Positions 51,213 to 60,398 of a stretch of 64,000 nt of DNA are shown here, piece by piece (position 1 is the first letter of the stretch; the number at the start of each line of letters is the position of its first letter). The notes under the pieces are model-generated. The model was not told the origin of the DNA. It saw only the letters and a list, made by a program, of their open reading frames with translations, and made no database searches. The position numbers and the translations under genes are program-made. The stretch is from Thermincola carboxydiphila (GTDB taxonomy: Bacteria; Bacillota; Thermincolia; Thermincolales; UBA2595): NCBI GenBank assembly GCA_016841725.1, contig JAENYP010000011.1:35700-99699 (forward strand). The letters run 5' to 3'.

Positions 51213-53639
51213 ATGAAGAAAAATGTTTTTAGGATTATATCAATAGCACTGCTTTTGGCCATGTCTGCAACTATTATTCCCCAGCCGGTGCAGGCAAAAG
51301 CGGCAATGAGCGGAAATACCAATCCTGCCGGCCAGGCATTGGATGGCGGGCAGGAGAAACCTCTTACATATCAGGAACTCTTGGAACAAGACCCGTCGTA
51401 TCAGATAAATAAAACTTTAGAGCAGCTCGAAAACCATATTCTACAAATAGAGAATAAGGATGCAAATAAAGCAGGGCAGGAAGCAAAAAATTTAACGGGT
51501 CTGAAAAAACAACTGGAAAAAGCATCACAAGAGTTACAAACACAATTTGGCCCAACAAGAGAGCGCCTGGCGGCTTTAGGTGTTTCGGAAACCATCATAA
51601 AGCGTTATGAACGTTTTATTGAGCAGTACACAGATAACCTGCAAAAAACTTACCGGTACATTGATGAAATTAACGGCGCCAAAGATGAGAAGGAATTACA
51701 ACACGGTTTAACAAAACTTAAAGAGCATATTCGTACCAAGCAAAAAAAGCAGCCCCGGCAGGAACTGGGGAGTGAAACACTACCGTTTAGAAACGCGGAA
51801 GCGGCAGAGAAAAGTCCTATACTTGGCGCTTCGATTACTCCGGCATATGCAGGCGGCAGCACAAACAACACAGAGAATTATTTAGGTCTCAGCCCTATTC
51901 CGGAAGAACTGGGCCAGACAATAGAAGTGGAAATAACTCCTGATATCCAAGAGTTAGCCGATTCCTTAAATCATGATCCTGTAAAAATATACAATTATGT
52001 CCTAAACCATATTGATTTCCAGATCTATTACGGCTCAGTAAAAACTGCCCAACAGGTACTAGGGGATAAAGCCGGAAATGATTTAGACCAGGCTTCATTA
52101 CTTATCGCTTTACTGCGGGCATCAGGCATTCCGGCCCGCTATGTCAGAGGGGCGGCAATGCTTACCCTGGAGCAGCTTGCCAATTGGGTGGTAACGAAGG
52201 ATAATCTCGGTGCTGTATTAATGCTGGCAAATGCAGGATATCCGGTTTCGCCGCGAAGTCAGGGGATCAGTGTAGACCATACGTGGGTTGAAGCGTTTAT
52301 TTCGTACAGAAATTACAGGGGTAAAGCGAACGATATAAGTGGAAAGGTTTGGATTCCTCTTGATCCATCTCTAAAAGAATATAATTTCGGACAGGAAAAA
52401 GATATCTCCAATGAATTAAGTTTTCCTTGGGACGAATACCTTAGTCTGGAAAGAAGTATCTCCCCTATTGAGTACTATGAACAAAAATTAACTGATTACA
52501 TATATTCCCGTTATCCTGGAAAAACATTAGAGGAATTATCTTTAACAAAGCAGATTAAGAAGAGAGATTACAGTATTTTGCCTTCATCAACACCTTTTAA
52601 AGTACTTGAAGTTTACGGTGAATACACAGAAGTACCTGACAGTCTCAGGCAGAAAATTGTGGTCAGGTCTGATGGACTTATCCAGACACTGAATATTTCT
52701 CAGGTATCATCAAAACGGATAACGGTTTCATACAAACCTGCTACAGCAGAAGATGAAACTGTAGTTGAGGAATACGGCGGTTTAGACTATACTCCTTCCT
52801 ACTTGATCAAACTAAAGCCTGTTTTGAAAATTGAAGGGGAAATATTTGCTGAAGGAACAGAAACCAATGTTGGCGAACCCCAGAGCCTGTATCTGGATTT
52901 TCTATCCCCGGGTCATGACAGTGATACTGTGGAAAAGGTAATGACAGTTGGGGACTACTATGCCATAGCTATCAGCCCCCAAGGATTAAACCCGCAATTT
53001 GTTGATGAAAGGTTCCAGGACCTTAGATATATCTACAGCCGGGATATTGACAACCATGACGGAGAGGAATTATTTCAATTAGGTATGCATTATCTTCTCA
53101 CCACGGAATCTACCCAAAAACGGCTGGAAAAGTTAATTGGGATGCGGGTATTACACTACACCACCGCTGCCTTTATATCCTATGACAAAAAATATGATTA
53201 TACGTTCCAATCAGCTTATTCTTCCCGGGATTCAGGTATGACAATAGATGTTAAGAGAAACATGGTCAGTGTGTTTTCAGTAAACGGGGACACCAGCAGG
53301 AAAAAACAGTTTATGATGGTTGCAGGCCTCGACGGGTCTTACTTTGAGCACGAGATATACAATACCAGGTATAGGTTAAAAGGAACCTCAACAGTAAAAG
53401 CCCTTCAACTTGCAAACGAACGGGGAATAAAAATATATAATATCAACCGGGATAATATCAATCAGACAGTACAGTATTTAAAAGTGCCTGATTATGTTAA
53501 ACAATCTATAATCTATTTTGCGAACACAGGCAAAGAGATAACAATCCCTGAACAGGAAATAGAGAATTTCGGTATCACTGTAGTAGGGTATATAGTTATG
53601 GACCCGAAAACAGGCGCTGCCGGATACCTCATAAGATAA
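51213..53639 (+). CDS. Large secreted transglutaminase-fold protein, catalytic Cys absent
   Basis: An 808-residue exported protein with a signal peptide (MKKNVFRIISIALLLAMSAT ... VQAKA). A helical region follows to about 190, and then a transglutaminase-like domain: ASLLIALLRASGIPARYVRG, DHTWVEAFI (His) and WIPLDPSLKEYN (Asp). Aligned on that pattern, the catalytic Cys position reads Asp (GNDLDQA), so enzymatic activity is doubtful. The C-terminal ~400 residues are unassigned. It is probably a cell-surface or matrix protein, which fits control by c-di-GMP. ATG 51213 has AGGGGAG 8 bp upstream. Confidence 0.8.
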   Translation: MKKNVFRIISIALLLAMSATIIPQPVQAKAAMSGNTNPAGQALDGGQEKPLTYQELLEQDPSYQINKTLEQLENHILQIENKDANKAGQEAKNLTGLKKQLEKASQELQTQFGPTRERLAALGVSETIIKRYERFIEQYTDNLQKTYRYIDEINGAKDEKELQHGLTKLKEHIRTKQKKQPRQELGSETLPFRNAEAAEKSPILGASITPAYAGGSTNNTENYLGLSPIPEELGQTIEVEITPDIQELADSLNHDPVKIYNYVLNHIDFQIYYGSVKTAQQVLGDKAGNDLDQASLLIALLRASGIPARYVRGAAMLTLEQLANWVVTKDNLGAVLMLANAGYPVSPRSQGISVDHTWVEAFISYRNYRGKANDISGKVWIPLDPSLKEYNFGQEKDISNELSFPWDEYLSLERSISPIEYYEQKLTDYIYSRYPGKTLEELSLTKQIKKRDYSILPSSTPFKVLEVYGEYTEVPDSLRQKIVVRSDGLIQTLNISQVSSKRITVSYKPATAEDETVVEEYGGLDYTPSYLIKLKPVLKIEGEIFAEGTETNVGEPQSLYLDFLSPGHDSDTVEKVMTVGDYYAIAISPQGLNPQFVDERFQDLRYIYSRDIDNHDGEELFQLGMHYLLTTESTQKRLEKLIGMRVLHYTTAAFISYDKKYDYTFQSAYSSRDSGMTIDVKRNMVSVFSVNGDTSRKKQFMMVAGLDGSYFEHEIYNTRYRLKGTSTVKALQLANERGIKIYNINRDNINQTVQYLKVPDYVKQSIIYFANTGKEITIPEQEIENFGITVVGYIVMDPKTGAAGYLIR

Positions 53640-53680
53640 TCAGGCTGACTGTAATTTGATAACTATACTCAAGCAGCTTG

Positions 53681-53727
53681 AGAGGATTGAATTCTGTCAT
53701 TCACAGAACTTAGTCCTCTTATTTTTT
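53681..53727 (+). terminator. Terminator of the secreted protein gene
   Basis: AGAGGATTGAATTCTGT and ACAGAACTTAGTCCTCT form a long stem with a CATTC loop, followed by TATTTTTT. Confidence 0.8.
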
Positions 53728-53842
53728 GCTCTTGTTTTCACTGGGGGATATTTAATATATACCATTTTTACCACCTATTAAAGATGCCGTAATTGGTGTG
53801 TCAGCGATACTCAAAACATAGAGGAGAATACTGTTAAAAATA

Positions 53843-53923
53843 GGGACAAATGACCCTTGTTGTCCTGGGACAATTGCACTATGATAAAGGCAAGGATACA
53901 GGACAAATGTTCCGGGACACATG
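53843..53923 (+). promoter_or_regulatory. Four GGGACAAATG-type sites with a promoter
   Basis: GGGACAAATG (53843), GGGACAATTG (53867), AGGACAAATG (53900) and GGGACACATG (53914). A TTGTTG (53858) and TATGAT (53880) pair with 16-bp spacing may be the promoter of the small membrane-protein operon. Two similar sites precede the cytochrome operon at 57.1 kb. The NarL-like regulator encoded between them is the natural candidate to bind. Confidence 0.5.
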
Positions 53924-53957
53924 ACAGATGCCCGGAACCCGAAAGGAGCGGATGGGT

Positions 53958-54365
53958 ATGTCGGATATTGTAATGAGTATTTATATTCTAATTTGCATTG
54001 GATTGTTGGTTTCGTTATTATTCCACTCTGCCCGGGGGCACCGGCGCATCGTATTAAACCTTGCATGGTGGACTATTATCGGTGTTTTTATAAGCACTGT
54101 GGGAAGTATCCTGCTGCTTGGGACATTTACTCCCAATATGGCTGATGACAGCTTAACCTCCAGGGAGATATACAATGCTTTTACCTGGGCCGGCAAGACC
54201 ATGCCTGAGTATAGTGAGGCCTTAAAAGGAATTAACAATATAGGAGTAGTTATAAATGCTATGGGCCTGGGTGTACTGGTGATGGTGGTTCTGGGCGGTT
54301 TCTTCCCCAAGGCCTTCTTCCAACCGGGCGGAACAAGCCAAAGGCAGGGTGATACATATGAGTAG
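53958..54365 (+). CDS. Small integral membrane protein
   Basis: A 135-residue protein with three hydrophobic segments: IVMSIYILICIGLLVSLLF, WWTIIGVFISTVGSILLLGTF and VVINAMGLGVLVMVVLGGFF. A short extracytoplasmic stretch lies between the second and third. The ATG at 53958 has AGGAG 9 bp upstream. It overlaps the next gene by 8 nt. No family is recognised. The upstream repeats suggest it belongs to the regulon of the adjacent two-component system. Confidence 0.65.
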   Translation: MSDIVMSIYILICIGLLVSLLFHSARGHRRIVLNLAWWTIIGVFISTVGSILLLGTFTPNMADDSLTSREIYNAFTWAGKTMPEYSEALKGINNIGVVINAMGLGVLVMVVLGGFFPKAFFQPGGTSQRQGDTYE

Positions 54366-54522
54366 AAAAGATGTTCTGGTAATCCTAATGCTGGCTATCT
54401 ATTTTGTTCTGATACCGGTTATATACTCTGTAATCGGGGGGATAAATAACATATTACCTGTGGTTATTGCTGCCAGCGCATTAACAATGTATATTTCGCT
54501 AAAGAGACTGCGATTTCTTTAG
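54358..54522 (+). CDS. Very small membrane protein
   Basis: A 54-residue ORF with two transmembrane segments (VLVILMLAIYFVLIPVIYSV and ILPVVIAASALTMYISL) and a basic end (KRLRFL). Its ATG lies within the end of the preceding gene, in the string CATATGAGTAG, so it is translationally coupled. The function is unknown. Confidence 0.6.
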   Translation: MSRKDVLVILMLAIYFVLIPVIYSVIGGINNILPVVIAASALTMYISLKRLRFL

Positions 54523-54562
54523 ACTGTGGCCCTGACAAATCATATCGCCTGATACTATTAAT

Positions 54563-54597
54563 GGAAACCGGTTGTCCTGCCGGTTTCCATTTATTTA
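54563..54597 (+). terminator. Terminator of the small membrane-protein operon
   Basis: GGAAACCGG and CCGGTTTCC form a 9-bp stem, followed by ATTTATTT. Confidence 0.7.
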
Positions 54598-54773
54598 CCG
54601 GGTCATTGACTTGATAACCCCGGAAGGTGACCGCTTAACACCGAAAAATGCCTTTAAGCCCTATATTCGTTGACCGGACTACGTTGTGTAGTATACAATA
54701 TTAACAAATTGACACTGGTGATCACACCGTTTGACCTCAATGATTATACCATCAGTACGGAGGCAGGGATTAG

Positions 54774-56213
54774 ATGGAAGAAATTTTGGGACTTAACGTT
54801 TTAGCGATGTATTTCGTCTATGGGCTTTCTTTTTTTACAATGGGAATTGCCATTGCTTTACAATACCGCAGTTACAGCAGTTTCCGGATGGCTAACAGCC
54901 TCAGCCTGCTGGCGGCCTTTGCCTTGCTGCACGGCTTCAGTGAATGGGGAAGTTTGTTTATGACGGTACGGGTTCCGGATTTCGGTGAGCTTCCGATGTG
55001 GAAACTTATTGCTATCCAAAGGCTGCTGCAGTCCGTTTCATATTTTTTCCTATTCTGTTTTGGTGTCAAACTTGTTTCAGATACCAGACGGCAGAATTTT
55101 TTTATGTCCCTCATCCTGCCCACCATTGCCTTTCTTATCTGGTTCATTCAATTTGCCCGTTTCATTCCCCTGGTTGGCACTGAAGGGCTTATAGAATGGC
55201 TCTTGGTTAGTGAAAGCTGGTCCAGATACCTGCTTGCTTTTCCAGCCAGTCTGTTTACTGCCTATGGCCTTTATTTGCAGATACCGGAGGTAAGCAAGAT
55301 TATTGACCGGGCAATTCTTCGCAACCTGTGGATAGCAACAGTTGTTTTCGTAATGTATGCCTTTTTTGGCGGCATTGTGGTATCTCATGACATGGATGGA
55401 GGTTTGGGCAAGCTGATTAATGCCCAAACATTCCTTCACATGTCCGGGTTGCCCATTGAGTTATTTCGAACAGGAACAGCTCTATTGGCTACCTGGTCCA
55501 TTACCAGGATGCTGGCCATCTTTGACCTGGAGAAACAGCGCCAGGTAATGGAAAGCAGACGATTGGAGGTAGTGTATCGCGAAAGAGAGCGCTTTGCCCG
55601 TGACCTTCATGATGATGTTATCCAGTCTATTTATGCCGTGGGTCTGGACCTGCAGACGACAAACCATTTAATAGGAAATGACAATGAACGTGCTGCCGGG
55701 CAGATTAATTCTTCAATAGAAAGACTTAATAAGGTGATTCACGCCCTAAGGGCATACATCCGCGGTCTGGAAACAAAAGGCCGGGAGCAGGACCTGAAGG
55801 CTTCTCTGGTCAATATGATTAACCAGTTCCGGGAAGAAACAGGACTGGCAGTTGAATTCAGTTTTCCCCTGTCAAGTGGTGCATATATCGAGCCTGCTGT
55901 GGACACAGAAGATTGGCAGCAGCAGCTGCGTCAGATTATCCGGGAGGGTTTGCACAATGTTGTTCAACACGCAAAGGCAACAAGGGCAGAAGTAATTATT
56001 GGTGTGTCTGCCAAGTCTCTTGTAATTACACTAAAAGACAATGGTAAGGGGATGTCCGGGGAAGAAATTTCATTGGTTGAACAGAGTGATTCACACCTGG
56101 GGATCCGTAATATGCGTTCCAGGGCCAGGCTCCTTGGCGGTGTATTAAAAATATTTTCCCAGCCCGGTAAAGGAACCAGGCTAGTAATTAGTATACCCTT
56201 GAACAGGAAGTAA
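54774..56213 (+). CDS. NarX/LiaS-type membrane sensor histidine kinase
   Basis: A 479-residue kinase. The N-terminal ~245 residues contain about seven hydrophobic segments and no obvious periplasmic domain, so it senses within or near the membrane. The HisKA_3 motif RERFARDLHDDVIQSIYAVG carries the phospho-accepting His at about 281. The HATPase_c domain has REGLHNVVQHAKAT (N-box), LKDNGKGMSG (G1) and GIRNMRSRARLLGG (G2). AGGCAGGGATT lies before the ATG. The response regulator gene follows 133 bp downstream. The signal is unknown; position next to cytochrome genes suggests redox or electron-acceptor sensing. Confidence 0.87.
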   Translation: MEEILGLNVLAMYFVYGLSFFTMGIAIALQYRSYSSFRMANSLSLLAAFALLHGFSEWGSLFMTVRVPDFGELPMWKLIAIQRLLQSVSYFFLFCFGVKLVSDTRRQNFFMSLILPTIAFLIWFIQFARFIPLVGTEGLIEWLLVSESWSRYLLAFPASLFTAYGLYLQIPEVSKIIDRAILRNLWIATVVFVMYAFFGGIVVSHDMDGGLGKLINAQTFLHMSGLPIELFRTGTALLATWSITRMLAIFDLEKQRQVMESRRLEVVYRERERFARDLHDDVIQSIYAVGLDLQTTNHLIGNDNERAAGQINSSIERLNKVIHALRAYIRGLETKGREQDLKASLVNMINQFREETGLAVEFSFPLSSGAYIEPAVDTEDWQQQLRQIIREGLHNVVQHAKATRAEVIIGVSAKSLVITLKDNGKGMSGEEISLVEQSDSHLGIRNMRSRARLLGGVLKIFSQPGKGTRLVISIPLNRK

Positions 56214-56346
56214 CGTGTCAGGGTCAAAGGTAACCAAAAGAGTTAAACGTCCCCTGTAATACGGTACAGATGTCAGTTGTCATCGCTACCTCAGTCTATT
56301 AAGATGTGTTTAAGGCAATCTTCAGAAGGAAAGGAGATGCGGTAAG

Positions 56347-57003
56347 GTGGAAAAGAAAAAGATAAAGATTCTTGTTGTTGATGACCATGAGATAGTACGG
56401 TTGGGACTGACTCATTTTATGGAGCAATATCCGGACCTGGAGGTTGTGGACAGTGTCGGCAGCATGGGAGAAGCCCTTGTAAGGACTGAACAGCATCGTC
56501 CCGATGTGGTGATCATGGATATAAGCCTTAAGAAGAGCAGCGGTATTGACGCCTGCCGGGAAATCTGCAATTGTTTTCCCGGTACAAAAGTCATTATGCT
56601 GACATCCTATGGGGATGAAGAGATGTTGATGGAGTCCATTTTTGCCGGTGCCAAAGGCTATGTGCTTAAAGACGTGGGCAGTGACGAGATAATCAGGGCT
56701 GTGAGGGCGGTCCACCGGGGTGAATCCCTCCTGGATTCGGTAGTTACCCACAAACTGTTAGACCAGATGAGACGGAATGGACAAAAGTCCCATGATGCTC
56801 TGGAACAGTTGACAACTCAGGAAAAGAAAGTCCTGGTCCTAATTGCTGAAGGGAAAACCAACAGGGAAATTGCGGAGACAATTTACCTGAGTGAAAAGAC
56901 CGTTAGAAATTATGTCAGCAGTATCCTGGCTAAGCTTAATCTGGTCAACCGGACAGAAGCCGCTGCATATGCGGCCAAAAAGAACATATTTAAACAAGCC
57001 TGA
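56347..57003 (+). CDS. NarL/LuxR-type response regulator
   Basis: A 218-residue regulator. The receiver domain has ILVVDDHEIVRLGL (acidic pocket), phospho-acceptor Asp in PDVVIMDISLKKSSG (about 58) and LTSYGDEE. The LuxR-type helix-turn-helix is TTQEKKVLVLIAEGKTNREIAETIYLSEKTVRNYVSSILAKL. It starts with GTG 56347 behind AAAGGAGATG. It is the partner of the kinase upstream and probably activates the cytochrome operon 230 bp downstream through the GGGACAAATG-like sites there. Confidence 0.88.
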   Translation: MEKKKIKILVVDDHEIVRLGLTHFMEQYPDLEVVDSVGSMGEALVRTEQHRPDVVIMDISLKKSSGIDACREICNCFPGTKVIMLTSYGDEEMLMESIFAGAKGYVLKDVGSDEIIRAVRAVHRGESLLDSVVTHKLLDQMRRNGQKSHDALEQLTTQEKKVLVLIAEGKTNREIAETIYLSEKTVRNYVSSILAKLNLVNRTEAAAYAAKKNIFKQA

Positions 57004-57018
57004 TTTAATGACAGCCTG

Positions 57019-57044
57019 AAAGCCTGAGAAATCAGGCTTTTTTT
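57019..57044 (+). terminator. Terminator of the two-component operon
   Basis: AAAGCCTGA and TCAGGCTTT form a 9-bp stem with a GAAA loop, followed by a T-run. Confidence 0.85.
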
Positions 57045-57086
57045 CATTTCTTAATTGCATCCATTGGAAATGTATCCATTAGACAT

Positions 57087-57196
57087 GGGACAAATGCACT
57101 CATGATACTGTGATATCCGGGACAACTACCCCTGACATTCTGAGCCTTATTGGGGACTCTTGACATCTGACTTTTCATTCCGCTTCACTTTATAAT
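57087..57196 (+). promoter_or_regulatory. Promoter and activator-like sites of the cytochrome operon
   Basis: GGGACAAATG (57087-57096) and GGGACAACTA (57119-57128) are 32 bp apart, about three helical turns. A TATAAT (57191-57196) follows with only a weak -35 (CTGACT at 57167-57172, 18-bp spacing). This is the layout of an activator-dependent promoter. Confidence 0.55.
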
Positions 57197-57240
57197 AACA
57201 CTAAGAACCATCATAAGTCGTAATAAGGGGTGTGATAGGA

Positions 57241-57741
57241 GTGGCGAAAGAACGAGAAGGCGGATTCAGGTTTACACAAAGCGCCCTGTTCAGGATAGGA
57301 TTACTATTGGGTTTGGTGCTGGTGATCTTCGCCTTCGTCAGGACAACTGCGGTACCGGCTTCTTTTGGAGAGTATGGTCGCTACAGAGGTGACAACATTG
57401 CAGAAAACATCAATAAGGAAGTAGGTTTTACGAAAGACAATTCTGTCTGCGGAAAGTGCCATCAGAGTGAGTTTCAGACATTGGCCGGGAATGAGCATCA
57501 AGGGCTTAACTGTGAGTCCTGTCACGGACCCGGTACCAGGCATACCCAACAGCCGGCTGCTGTATCTTTGAAAATCACAGAGACTGTAGAGTTATGCAGC
57601 TCATGTCATGCCAAAATTGCCGCAAGGTCAGAAGACAAAATAGCCACGGTTATACCTTTTATGCATAGCGGAGGGGGAGATTGTGCCATGTGCCATAATC
57701 CTCACAAGCCGTGGGGTAAGATAGGAGGGGCAGCACAGTGA
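57241..57741 (+). CDS. Membrane-anchored tetrahaem cytochrome c
   Basis: A 166-residue protein with one N-terminal membrane helix (IGLLLGLVLVIFAFV) and four CxxCH haem sites: CGKCH, CESCH, CSSCH and CAMCH. It lies outside the membrane and passes electrons to or from the iron-sulfur/NrfD pair encoded next. GTG 57241 is favoured by AAGGGG with 10-bp spacing; GTG 57232 touches that site. It overlaps the ferredoxin gene by 4 nt (GTGA). Confidence 0.85.
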   Translation: MAKEREGGFRFTQSALFRIGLLLGLVLVIFAFVRTTAVPASFGEYGRYRGDNIAENINKEVGFTKDNSVCGKCHQSEFQTLAGNEHQGLNCESCHGPGTRHTQQPAAVSLKITETVELCSSCHAKIAARSEDKIATVIPFMHSGGGDCAMCHNPHKPWGKIGGAAQ

Positions 57742-58505
57742 AAAAAAAGGTAAACCGCCGGGAATTCCTGATTTCATCATGTAAACTGCTGGCTTTGGCA
57801 ACACTCCCGGTAAGCACCCTGGGATTTATGCAGAAGTCTTCCTTTGCCAATGGTACGGCTGAAGATATTGATTGGATGACAGTCTGGGAAGGCAAGGAAT
57901 GGGGGTTTGTTGTCGATACCCACAAGTGTATCGGCTGCGGCATGTGTGTAAAAGCATGTAAGCAGGAGAACCATGTACCCCTGGATGATGAAGTCTACCG
58001 TACCTGGGTAGAGCGATACGTAGAAACCCATGAGGGAGTGAGAATTGATTCCCCGGATGGAGGGCGGAAATTTTTGCCCAATGAAGTCGTCAGTGAAAAA
58101 CAGTTCTTTGTTCCAAAGCTCTGCAACCAGTGTAAAAAACCACCGTGTGTCCAGGTGTGCCCGGTAGGCGCTACTTACAGGACAGAAGACGGAGTGATTT
58201 TAGTTGATGACAAACGCTGTGTAGGCTGCCGTTACTGCATCCAGGCCTGTCCGTACGGAGCGCGTTTCCTTCATCCCGAAACACATGTGGCTGACAAATG
58301 TACCTGGTGTTATCACCGGATTATGAAAGGGCTTGAGCCGGCATGTGTCACAGTTTGCCCCGCAGGTGCCAGGAAATTTGGGAACCTTAAGGAAAACAGT
58401 GAGGTTAAGGAAATAATTGAAACTGAACGGATCAGGGGACTAAAGCCTGAGAAAGGAACCAAACCGATGGTATTCTATATTGGACTTGACGAGGTGGTGA
58501 TGTAG
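57738..58505 (+). CDS. Four-cluster ferredoxin subunit (PsrB/NrfC-like) with Tat signal
   Basis: A 255-residue protein. The twin-arginine signal NRREFLISSC is followed by a hydrophobic stretch, so it is folded and exported. Cysteine groups for four 4Fe-4S clusters are CIGCGMCVKAC, CNQCKKPPCVQVC, CVGCRYCIQAC and CTWCYHRIMKG...CVTVC, as in DmsB/PsrB/NrfC proteins. The start is GTG. It is coupled to the cytochrome gene before it and the NrfD gene after it. Confidence 0.88.
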   Translation: MKKKVNRREFLISSCKLLALATLPVSTLGFMQKSSFANGTAEDIDWMTVWEGKEWGFVVDTHKCIGCGMCVKACKQENHVPLDDEVYRTWVERYVETHEGVRIDSPDGGRKFLPNEVVSEKQFFVPKLCNQCKKPPCVQVCPVGATYRTEDGVILVDDKRCVGCRYCIQACPYGARFLHPETHVADKCTWCYHRIMKGLEPACVTVCPAGARKFGNLKENSEVKEIIETERIRGLKPEKGTKPMVFYIGLDEVVM

Positions 58506-59773
58506 TGGAAGGCTTCATATATCCCAATGAGATTGAGATAAACTGGGGTTTGTTTATCGTTCTGTATCCATACCTTACCGGCTTGGTGGCGGGAGCGTTT
58601 ATAGTCTCATCCCTCTATCATGTTTTCGGGGTAGAGAAATTAAAACCGGTGTCCAGGTTGGCCTTGATATCCGCTTTGGCAGTATTGCTGGTAGCTCCGC
58701 TGGCTCTGATATCACATCTTGGCAAGCCATTGCGCGCTCTTAACCTGATGTGGACTCCCAATCCAACTTCAGCAATGGCTGGGTTTGGCTACATCTACGG
58801 TTTTTACCTGATTATCGTGGTGCTTGAAATTTGGTTTATGTACCGTAAAGACTTGGTAGAATGGGCGGCAGCAAAACAAGGCCTGATGGGCAAGGTTTAT
58901 AATATCCTCACCCTGGGCGCCAAGGACACCTCAGAAAAGGCCCTGCATACCGATCACAAGGTAGTAACATTTCTGGCGATTTTGGGTATCCCTTCAGCGG
59001 CTTTCCTGCATGGCTATGTCGGGTTTATATTCGGGGCCATTAAGGCCAATCCGTGGTGGTCTACTCCGCTGATGCCGGTGATCTTCCTGCTGTCAGCCAT
59101 TGTCTCCGGGATTGCCCTGCTGATCGTGGTTTATTGGGCGACATGCCGGATACGAAAAAAGAAAATTGATTTTGATTGTCTGATGACAATGAATAAGTAC
59201 CTGTGGGTATTCCTCATCTCTGCCTTTGTTCTCGAGATTCTGGAAGTCATCCACTTGGCCTATGAGGCTGAGGAAGAATGGCCTGCTGTCAGGGGTCTGA
59301 TTACCGCTGTAATCCCCTTCGGATATTTCGTAATCCAATTAGGTCAAATGGTCGCAGCATTCTTCCTGCTGTTGATAGCCAGGTTTGAGAGTGTACCCAT
59401 AAAAGTTCGCAAGTTCCTGACTATTGCTTCCGGATTCATGATTCTCATCAGTGTGCTGGCAATGAGGTTTAACGTTGTTGTTGGTGGACAGCTTATTTCC
59501 AAGAGCCTGTCCGGATACTCCGAGTTCCAATGGCCGCTCTGGCATGAGGGGGTAATTCCCACTATTGGTTTCCTGATCCTTCCCTTTGTATTTCTCCTGG
59601 CGCTTGTCAAGCTTCTGCCGCCATGGATGGCTGGAGAAGAAGCGCTTCTACAGCCGGTATCTCCTGCAGAGGTGGATTCACCGGCAGTGGAGGGAGTATG
59701 GGGATGGCTTGTGTCAGGCGTTAGCCGTAGTATATCAAGGTTAGGCATCAGGGGTCTTTGGAGAGAGGAATAA
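58505..59773 (+). CDS. NrfD/PsrC-like membrane quinone-interacting subunit
   Basis: A 422-residue integral membrane protein with about nine to ten hydrophobic helices, opening EINWGLFIVLYPYLTGLVAGAFIV and containing HLGKPLRALNLMWTPNPTSAMAGFG, the typical NrfD/polysulfide-reductase pattern. It exchanges electrons between the quinone pool and the ferredoxin subunit. It starts with GTG overlapping the ferredoxin stop by 1 nt. No molybdopterin or other catalytic subunit is encoded in the operon, so the terminal enzyme must lie elsewhere or the module works as a transfer complex. Confidence 0.88.
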   Translation: MEGFIYPNEIEINWGLFIVLYPYLTGLVAGAFIVSSLYHVFGVEKLKPVSRLALISALAVLLVAPLALISHLGKPLRALNLMWTPNPTSAMAGFGYIYGFYLIIVVLEIWFMYRKDLVEWAAAKQGLMGKVYNILTLGAKDTSEKALHTDHKVVTFLAILGIPSAAFLHGYVGFIFGAIKANPWWSTPLMPVIFLLSAIVSGIALLIVVYWATCRIRKKKIDFDCLMTMNKYLWVFLISAFVLEILEVIHLAYEAEEEWPAVRGLITAVIPFGYFVIQLGQMVAAFFLLLIARFESVPIKVRKFLTIASGFMILISVLAMRFNVVVGGQLISKSLSGYSEFQWPLWHEGVIPTIGFLILPFVFLLALVKLLPPWMAGEEALLQPVSPAEVDSPAVEGVWGWLVSGVSRSISRLGIRGLWREE

Positions 59774-59794
59774 AAATCAAGGAGGTGGATTCAA

Positions 59795-60157
59795 ATGACT
59801 GAAATGCTGGTAATTATCATGGGACTGGCAGCTATGTTTGGGTTTTTCCTGGGGCTTTATCTCTTCGTTTGCCGTCTTAACTTAAGCCGGCCGCTAAGCT
59901 GGTTGGGGGGTATTGTAAGCGGGGTAATCTTTGGCGGACTGTTGGCCTTTGCATCACTTATGCTTATCTGGCCACCATTCAGTCTGCTGCTTACATTAGT
60001 GATGATGGTAATGCTAGTTGTTGTTACTGCTGTGATTCTTATTAGCAGAGACAATCGAGACTTGGCAGCTAAAGTTAGCGGGAACGGGGTGAATGAACAT
60101 GATGGTGTGGATGTTCCTGGCCTTGGCCTTGATTTTGACGCTAGCACTAGGTCTTAG
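59795..60157 (+). CDS. Small membrane protein of the cytochrome operon
   Basis: A 120-residue protein with three hydrophobic segments: MLVIIMGLAAMFGFFLGLYLF, WLGGIVSGVIFGGLLAFASLMLIW, and FSLLLTLVMMVMLVVVTAVILI. A short hydrophilic tail follows. AAGGAGGTGG precedes the ATG. The last 59 nt overlap the next gene. No family is recognised. The SLMLIWPPF segment is echoed in the next protein (AIWPPYN), so the two may be paralogues. Confidence 0.7.
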   Translation: MTEMLVIIMGLAAMFGFFLGLYLFVCRLNLSRPLSWLGGIVSGVIFGGLLAFASLMLIWPPFSLLLTLVMMVMLVVVTAVILISRDNRDLAAKVSGNGVNEHDGVDVPGLGLDFDASTRS

Positions 60158-60398
60158 CATTGGAGGTTTGGTAGTATATCGCCAGGGTCTCTGGGAGAAT
60201 ATAGCCGGTTATATCCTGGTGGGGTTGATGGGGATCGCGATTTCAGCCTTGAGCATGCTCCTGGTTACCATCGCCATATGGCCTCCCTATAATGCCATCT
60301 CCTTTATTCTGACATTTGGGTTCATCTTCCTGGTAATTGGTGTTCTGTACTTTGTTAGGTTAACGAATAACACCCCTGATCTTACTGAGAGCGAATGA
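60099..60398 (+). CDS. Small membrane protein, paired with the preceding one
   Basis: A 99-residue protein with three hydrophobic segments and the shared IAIWPPYNAISFILTFGFIF pattern. ATG 60099 has GGGGTG 7 bp upstream; ATG 60093 is an alternative. It overlaps the preceding gene in another frame by about 59 nt. A heterodimeric membrane partner of the NrfD module is plausible. Confidence 0.65.
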   Translation: MMVWMFLALALILTLALGLSIGGLVVYRQGLWENIAGYILVGLMGIAISALSMLLVTIAIWPPYNAISFILTFGFIFLVIGVLYFVRLTNNTPDLTESE

